Assembly (NCBI GenBank): GCA_037133915.1 | Contig: JBAXND010000029.1 | Location: 1 to 54,340 of the forward strand | Reading direction: 5' to 3' | Source: Bacteroidota bacterium | Lineage (GTDB): Bacteria > Bacteroidota > Bacteroidia > Bacteroidales > CAIWKO01 | DNA length: 54,340 nt | Shown here: piece by piece, positions 50,613-54,340 of the stretch | How positions within the stretch are numbered: the stretch's first letter is position 1 | Layout of the letters: every line of letters starts with the position of its first letter | Notes under the pieces: generated by a model | Told to the model about the DNA's origin: nothing | Seen by the model: only the letters and a program-made list of their open reading frames with translations | Databases searched by the model: none | Translations under genes and position numbers: made by a program

Positions 50613-52535
50613 ATGGCTAAATCAAAGCTGTTTTTACTCGTTTGCATTGTTTCGGCATCTGCGCCATTGATGGTGCAGTCGCAAAACAACGACGGCGGTA
50701 TTCCTGATTATTCAATGAAGGACCGTAAAGATGTTCCGATTGAATACACCTGGAAAATAGAAGATATATACCCCAACAAAGAAGCCTTTATTGCCGAGAA
50801 ACAAGTAGTGACAGCCAATATCGCTGCTATTGAAGAAAAGTCAAAAGGATGGACATCTTCGGCCAAGAATATGCTTGCGTTCCTCGATTTTATGACGCAG
50901 GTAAACCTGAAGAGTTCGAAACTATATGCTTATGCCAGCCATCAGGCCGATATGGATATGGGCAATCAGGAACTCCAGAAGATGCAGGGCGAAATACAGA
51001 TGATGTTCGTACAAATGGGATCGAAACTTTCATTTTTTAATGATGATGTGCTAACGCTGGGTCAGGCAAAATTCAGCGAATACCTGAAACAGGAACCCGG
51101 TTTGCAGCCTTATGCATTTTCTATTCATTGCATATTATACATGAAAGACCACGTGTTGCCGGGCGATCAGCAGCGCATTACCAGTCTTACCGGGCTTTTC
51201 GGAGGTACCGGACGAGATGCATCAACCATACTCAACGACCTTGAATTACCGCCCGCCGAAGTTACACTCAGCGACGGCAAAAAATACACACTGAACTATG
51301 CGAATTACATGGCTTTGCGCGCGTCCAAAAATCCGGATGACCGCACGCTGGTGATGAAAACATTCTGGGAAAACCAGAAGAAATTCGAGAACACTCAAGC
51401 CACCTTACTTGATGGTGAAATTAAAAAACATTACTTCAATGCTCAGGTATATAAATACGATGACTGCTTAACAGCAAGGTTATTTGGCGACAGCATACCA
51501 ACAGCTGTTTATTATAATCTAATTAAACAGGTTCATGAAAATCTGGCGCCCCTGCATCGCTTTCTTAAACTGAAACAGGAATTGCTGAAACTTCCGAAGT
51601 TCCGCTATGAAGATGTTTACGCGAGTGCGGTTCCATCGGTAAGTAAAACATATTCGTATGAAGAAGCAAAAAAAATTATTGCCGACGCCATGAAACCTAT
51701 GGGCGCAAAATACGGCGAACTTCTGAATGAAGCCTATACCAAGCGATGGATAGATGTTTACCCGAACAAAGGCAAAGAAAGTGGTGCGTATTCTGCCGGT
51801 CTTTATGGTGTACATCCTTACATAAAACTCAATTATAACGGCAATTACAATGCCTTGTCAACGATGGCTCACGAGCTCGGGCATTCCATGCATTCGTGGT
51901 TTTCAAATAATAAACAGCATTCGAATAATGCCGAATACGCAACATTCTTGGCAGAGATTGCATCAACATTTAATGAAAACATGCTGATGCGCCAAATGCT
52001 GAAGACCGAGCAGGACGACCTCTTCAAACTGTTTATTCTTGACAATTATCTTGACGGCGTGCGCGGTACCATTTATCGTCAGACACTATTTGCCGAGTTC
52101 GAGCTTGCCATTCATAAAAAAGTAGAATCAGGTCAGAAACTTACTGCAGATTTTATGGACGAAACGTATCTGAAACTCACCAAGGAGTATTACGGTGCCG
52201 ATGCCGGAGTTACACAGGTTGATGATTATATCCAATGCGAATGGTCGAGAATACCGCATTTCTACATGAACTATTACGTGTTCCAATATAGTACCGGTCT
52301 CATCGCTTCTCTTGCATTGAGTGATATGGTTCTCAACGGCGGAGAAAAAGAACGCGATCGTTACATAGAAATGCTGAGTGCAGGTGGAAGCGACTTCCCT
52401 ATCGCCATTCTTAAAAAAGCAGGTGTTGATATGACTCAGCCCGAGCCATACAAAGCAGCGTTTAAGCAATTTGACCTGATGGTTACTGAGATGGAACAGA
52501 TTGTGGCACGACTCAAGAAAGCCGGAAAGCTCTGA
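50613..52535 (+). CDS. pepF: M3-family oligoendopeptidase F
   Basis: A 640-aa zinc metallopeptidase of the PepF type, which cuts short peptides. The zinc motif HELGH is at 420-424 (TMAHELGHSMHSWFS), with the third ligand Glu in ATFLAEIASTFNE (about 450). The N-terminal helical domain (about 30-200) is normal for the family. A signal peptide (MAKSKLFLLVCIVSASAPLMVQSQ) is present, so it acts in the periplasm or outside, unlike the cytosolic enzyme of Gram-positive bacteria. It is followed by a perfect terminator hairpin. Confidence 0.95.
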   Translation: MAKSKLFLLVCIVSASAPLMVQSQNNDGGIPDYSMKDRKDVPIEYTWKIEDIYPNKEAFIAEKQVVTANIAAIEEKSKGWTSSAKNMLAFLDFMTQVNLKSSKLYAYASHQADMDMGNQELQKMQGEIQMMFVQMGSKLSFFNDDVLTLGQAKFSEYLKQEPGLQPYAFSIHCILYMKDHVLPGDQQRITSLTGLFGGTGRDASTILNDLELPPAEVTLSDGKKYTLNYANYMALRASKNPDDRTLVMKTFWENQKKFENTQATLLDGEIKKHYFNAQVYKYDDCLTARLFGDSIPTAVYYNLIKQVHENLAPLHRFLKLKQELLKLPKFRYEDVYASAVPSVSKTYSYEEAKKIIADAMKPMGAKYGELLNEAYTKRWIDVYPNKGKESGAYSAGLYGVHPYIKLNYNGNYNALSTMAHELGHSMHSWFSNNKQHSNNAEYATFLAEIASTFNENMLMRQMLKTEQDDLFKLFILDNYLDGVRGTIYRQTLFAEFELAIHKKVESGQKLTADFMDETYLKLTKEYYGADAGVTQVDDYIQCEWSRIPHFYMNYYVFQYSTGLIASLALSDMVLNGGEKERDRYIEMLSAGGSDFPIAILKKAGVDMTQPEPYKAAFKQFDLMVTEMEQIVARLKKAGKL

Positions 52536-52560
52536 TTTCATTGTACTCTATAGAAAATTT

Positions 52561-52596
52561 GAAGCCCCATTGCTTATCAGAGCAATGGGGCTTTTC
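52561..52596 (+). terminator. Terminator of pepF
   Basis: A perfect 12-bp stem, AAGCCCCATTGC (52562-52573) / GCAATGGGGCTT (52582-52593), with an 8-nt loop and a short T tract. Confidence 0.85.
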
Positions 52597-52638
52597 AATA
52601 AAATGTATAAATTGCACGTTATAATTAATTTGAAAAAC

Positions 52639-53520
52639 ATGCCGGCACCTGCAAGAAAATTCGTCATTACCATTTTCTGTTTATTTATATTAACGTTTGT
52701 TAACGCACAAAATCAAGATAGCATTCCGTTATCAATGCGACAACTCACCAACACCATATACCTGTTTGAGGTTAATGGCGTAAACCTGGTCGTGCTGCAA
52801 GGGGCTGAAGGGAACCTGCTGGTGGATGCGGGGTATGCAGCTGCGGCGCCATTACTCAGGAAGAAGATGAGTGAGAACGGCATAGGGCCCATAAAATACC
52901 TGGTAAATACACACTGGCATTTTGATCACACGAGCGGAAATATTCAGTTTGCGAAAGAGAGCGGTATTATTGCAAGCATGGCTACACTTAATTTATTAAG
53001 TACAGATCAGCTTCTTTTTGGCGAAACACATAAAGCACTTGCTGTATGGGCAAGACCGTCAATTATTGTGAAAGACACCCTGACGATTATTACTGGTGAC
53101 GAGGTTGTGAAAATTATTTCAATGCCCGGCGGTCATACCGGTGGCGATGTACTGGTATGGTTTACGCGTGCCGGGATTCTACATATCGGTGACATTATTT
53201 TCTCGGATATGTTCCCTTTCATTGATACGGATCATGGCGGGAATATTTTTAAAGATGCAGATAATATTGCCTCAATAATAAAATCATTTCCCACTGAAAC
53301 CCGCTTTATTCCGGGACACGGAAGAGAACTGAACATGGAAGATCTCAAATCGTATGAATCAATGATACGCGCTACCGGGGAATTGGTGAGAAAAGAGTTG
53401 GGTAAAAAACGAAGTGTTGCAGAGCTGCAGAAGGCAAAAATACTGGAAGCATGGAAGCAGTGGAGCGTTGCTTTTACGAGCGATGACTGGATTGAAATGA
53501 TCGCAAAAAGTGTAAAGTAA
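52639..53520 (+). CDS. Exported metallo-beta-lactamase-fold hydrolase
   Basis: A 293-aa protein starting at the Met at 52639 (MPAPARKFVIT); an upstream open frame passes through the terminator hairpin and is not coding. A signal peptide (1-24, ending VNAQ) is followed by the MBL fold. The dinuclear zinc motif is HWHFDH at 92-97 (H92, H94, D96, H97). A further His lies in GGHTGGD (about 155), a metal Asp in LHIGDIIF (about 172), and the last His in FIPGHGREL (about 220). Substrates of this broad family vary, and the class is not certain; resistance should not be assumed. It lies between the pepF terminator and the next gene. Confidence 0.9.
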   Translation: MPAPARKFVITIFCLFILTFVNAQNQDSIPLSMRQLTNTIYLFEVNGVNLVVLQGAEGNLLVDAGYAAAAPLLRKKMSENGIGPIKYLVNTHWHFDHTSGNIQFAKESGIIASMATLNLLSTDQLLFGETHKALAVWARPSIIVKDTLTIITGDEVVKIISMPGGHTGGDVLVWFTRAGILHIGDIIFSDMFPFIDTDHGGNIFKDADNIASIIKSFPTETRFIPGHGRELNMEDLKSYESMIRATGELVRKELGKKRSVAELQKAKILEAWKQWSVAFTSDDWIEMIAKSVK

Positions 53521-53540
53521 ACGGTAGCTCTACTTTATGG

Positions 53541-53573
53541 TTTGCCTACTATCATGCAAAATGCGTAATTTTG
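53541..53573 (+). promoter_or_regulatory. Promoter of the FN3-repeat protein gene
   Basis: TTTG (53541-53544) and TAATTTTG (53566-53573) are 21 bp apart. The expected leader before the ATG at 53602 is about 20 nt. Confidence 0.6.
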
Positions 53574-53601
53574 CATCCTAACTATTGAAAATACTATTGT
53601 T

Positions 53602-54340
53602 ATGAGATTTCTCAGGTTCATTGCGTTGCCATTTATTCTGGCACTATTCAGTTTTACGGTACACGCCACGCTGACGACACCATCGATTGTATCTCCATCC
53701 ATCGGTGCTACAAACCAGACCCCTGATGTGATGATTGACTGGAGCTCGGTTACCGGTGCGACTATTTATCAGTATAAGATTAGTACAAACCCTGCACTCA
53801 CGGGAGCAATAATAGTTTCGGCAGGAACCAATAGTTATATGTATTTGTCGAATCTCCGCTTTGGAACCACCTATTACTGGCAATGCCGCGCCGTAAAAAA
53901 CACAGCGCCCCTGGATTCATCGGCATGGTCAACAATTTGGTATTTTACAACGACCGATCAGCTTACCCAGGTTAGCCCGAGCAACGGCTCTACCAATCAA
54001 ACACCTGATGTAATGCTTGACTGGAGCTCCCTTTCGGGAATCACGTATTACGATTACGAATATGACACGGTCTCAACATTCAATTCGCCATTGCATGTTT
54101 ATGGTTCGGCCACAAGCAGCTATTCGTATTTTTATACCGCAAATCTGAGATTCGGAACAAAATATTACTGGCGCGCAAGAGCCCGTCATTCGGTTGATAC
54201 AACGCAATGGACACCGATATGGTATTTTACAACGACCGATCAGATAACTCAGGTTAGCCCGAGCAACGGCGCTACCAATCAAACACCTGATGTAATGCTT
54301 GACTGGAGCTCCCTTTCGGGAATCACGTATTACGATTACG
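53602..54340 (+). CDS. Secreted protein of FN3-like repeats, cut by the window edge
   Basis: An open frame starts at 53602 and continues to the right edge; 246 codons are visible. A signal peptide (MRFLRFIALPFILALFSFTVHA) is followed by repeated modules of about 94 residues, each with TNQTPDVM(I/L)DWSS, a variable strand, NLRFGT(T/K)YYW and IWYFTTTDQ. This looks like fibronectin type III. Repeats two and three are nearly identical in DNA over about 118 bp (see the repeat entry). A T9SS tail or effector domain would be expected further on, outside the window. Confidence 0.85.
   Translation, partial: MRFLRFIALPFILALFSFTVHATLTTPSIVSPSIGATNQTPDVMIDWSSVTGATIYQYKISTNPALTGAIIVSAGTNSYMYLSNLRFGTTYYWQCRAVKNTAPLDSSAWSTIWYFTTTDQLTQVSPSNGSTNQTPDVMLDWSSLSGITYYDYEYDTVSTFNSPLHVYGSATSSYSYFYTANLRFGTKYYWRARARHSVDTTQWTPIWYFTTTDQITQVSPSNGATNQTPDVMLDWSSLSGITYYDY
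53941..54340. repeat. 282-bp intragenic tandem repeat
   Basis: The stretch starting TATTTTACAACGACCGATCA at 53941 recurs at 54223, a period of 282 bp (94 codons). The 3' part of the unit, from CAGGTTAGCCCGAGCAAC on, is almost identical for about 90 bp, with one amino-acid change (Ser to Ala), while the central 160 bp differ between copies. This suggests recent duplication or gene conversion of one face of the module. Confidence 0.8.

Noticed and set aside
52639..53520. Antibiotic-resistance beta-lactamase
   Set aside because: Only the general metallo-beta-lactamase fold motif is visible; the family is broad and nothing points to drug hydrolysis.

Overview
The window looks like a chromosomal segment of a member of the Bacteroidota. 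The evidence is Por-type (T9SS) C-terminal sorting domains, an OMP_b-brl_3-type outer-membrane barrel with a CarboxypepD_reg-like N-terminus, TAnnTTTG-type promoter elements with a TTG box 18-21 bp upstream, A-rich leaders without clear Shine-Dalgarno sequences, and many SCKKG-type lipoproteins. The species cannot be named from the sequence alone.

Layout. Positions 1-2060 are the right end of an integrated element. It has a cut-off accessory gene, a SAM-like-5 tyrosine recombinase, 10-bp direct repeats, and the 3' part of a tRNA-Arg(UCU) gene that marks the attachment site; the rest of the element lies to the left, outside the window. Positions 2050-2752 are non-coding and rich in repeats: palindromic 34-bp units that carry a copy of the tRNA tail, then a 12 x 21-bp tandem array. 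A conserved-looking gene of unknown function (2753-3466) follows. Positions 3683-19178 hold a T9SS cargo protein, a MarR-controlled EmrAB/TolC-type efflux operon, a secreted PKD/glycine-rich protein, fabI, and a TetR-controlled RND efflux operon. The TetR gene has a perfect palindromic operator on its promoter and a second copy of the same palindrome in front of the divergent LEA-like lipoprotein gene.

Positions 20253-25776 are a run of small same-strand genes: an isoprenylcysteine methyltransferase-like protein, three VOC proteins, SRPBCC, GyrI-like, OsmC, a TPR protein carrying the module otherwise found at the C-terminus of DUF2723 glycosyltransferases, and DUF1697. Positions 25803-34270 are on the minus strand: tag, ribBA, a CPBP protease, a tandem array of four paralogous lipoproteins, a secreted WD40 protein, a lipoprotein and an ACP phosphodiesterase-like gene. 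Positions 34405-40844 are metabolic: indolepyruvate:ferredoxin oxidoreductase iorAB, an isocitrate/isopropylmalate-type dehydrogenase, a degenerate HD protein and a fused aconitase/LeuCD-type hydro-lyase. A four-helix-bundle (S23/IVP) gene framed by a perfect 15-bp inverted repeat interrupts this cluster. The rest holds a large outer-membrane barrel protein, a TerB-DnaJ protein, a saccharopine reductase-like enzyme, an MFS transporter, a patatin, a second T9SS cargo protein, a small membrane protein, an M3 oligoendopeptidase, a metallo-beta-lactamase-fold hydrolase and a cut-off protein of FN3-like repeats.

How the genes work together. Most of the window is ordinary housekeeping and envelope biology. 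The best candidates for something undescribed are the tRNA-tail palindromes and 21-bp array beside the orphan 237-aa gene, the inverted-repeat cassette with the four-helix-bundle gene, the shared TetR operator linking an RND pump to a LEA-like lipoprotein, and the stand-alone DUF2723 C-terminal module. All functional calls come from reading motifs; no database search was possible.
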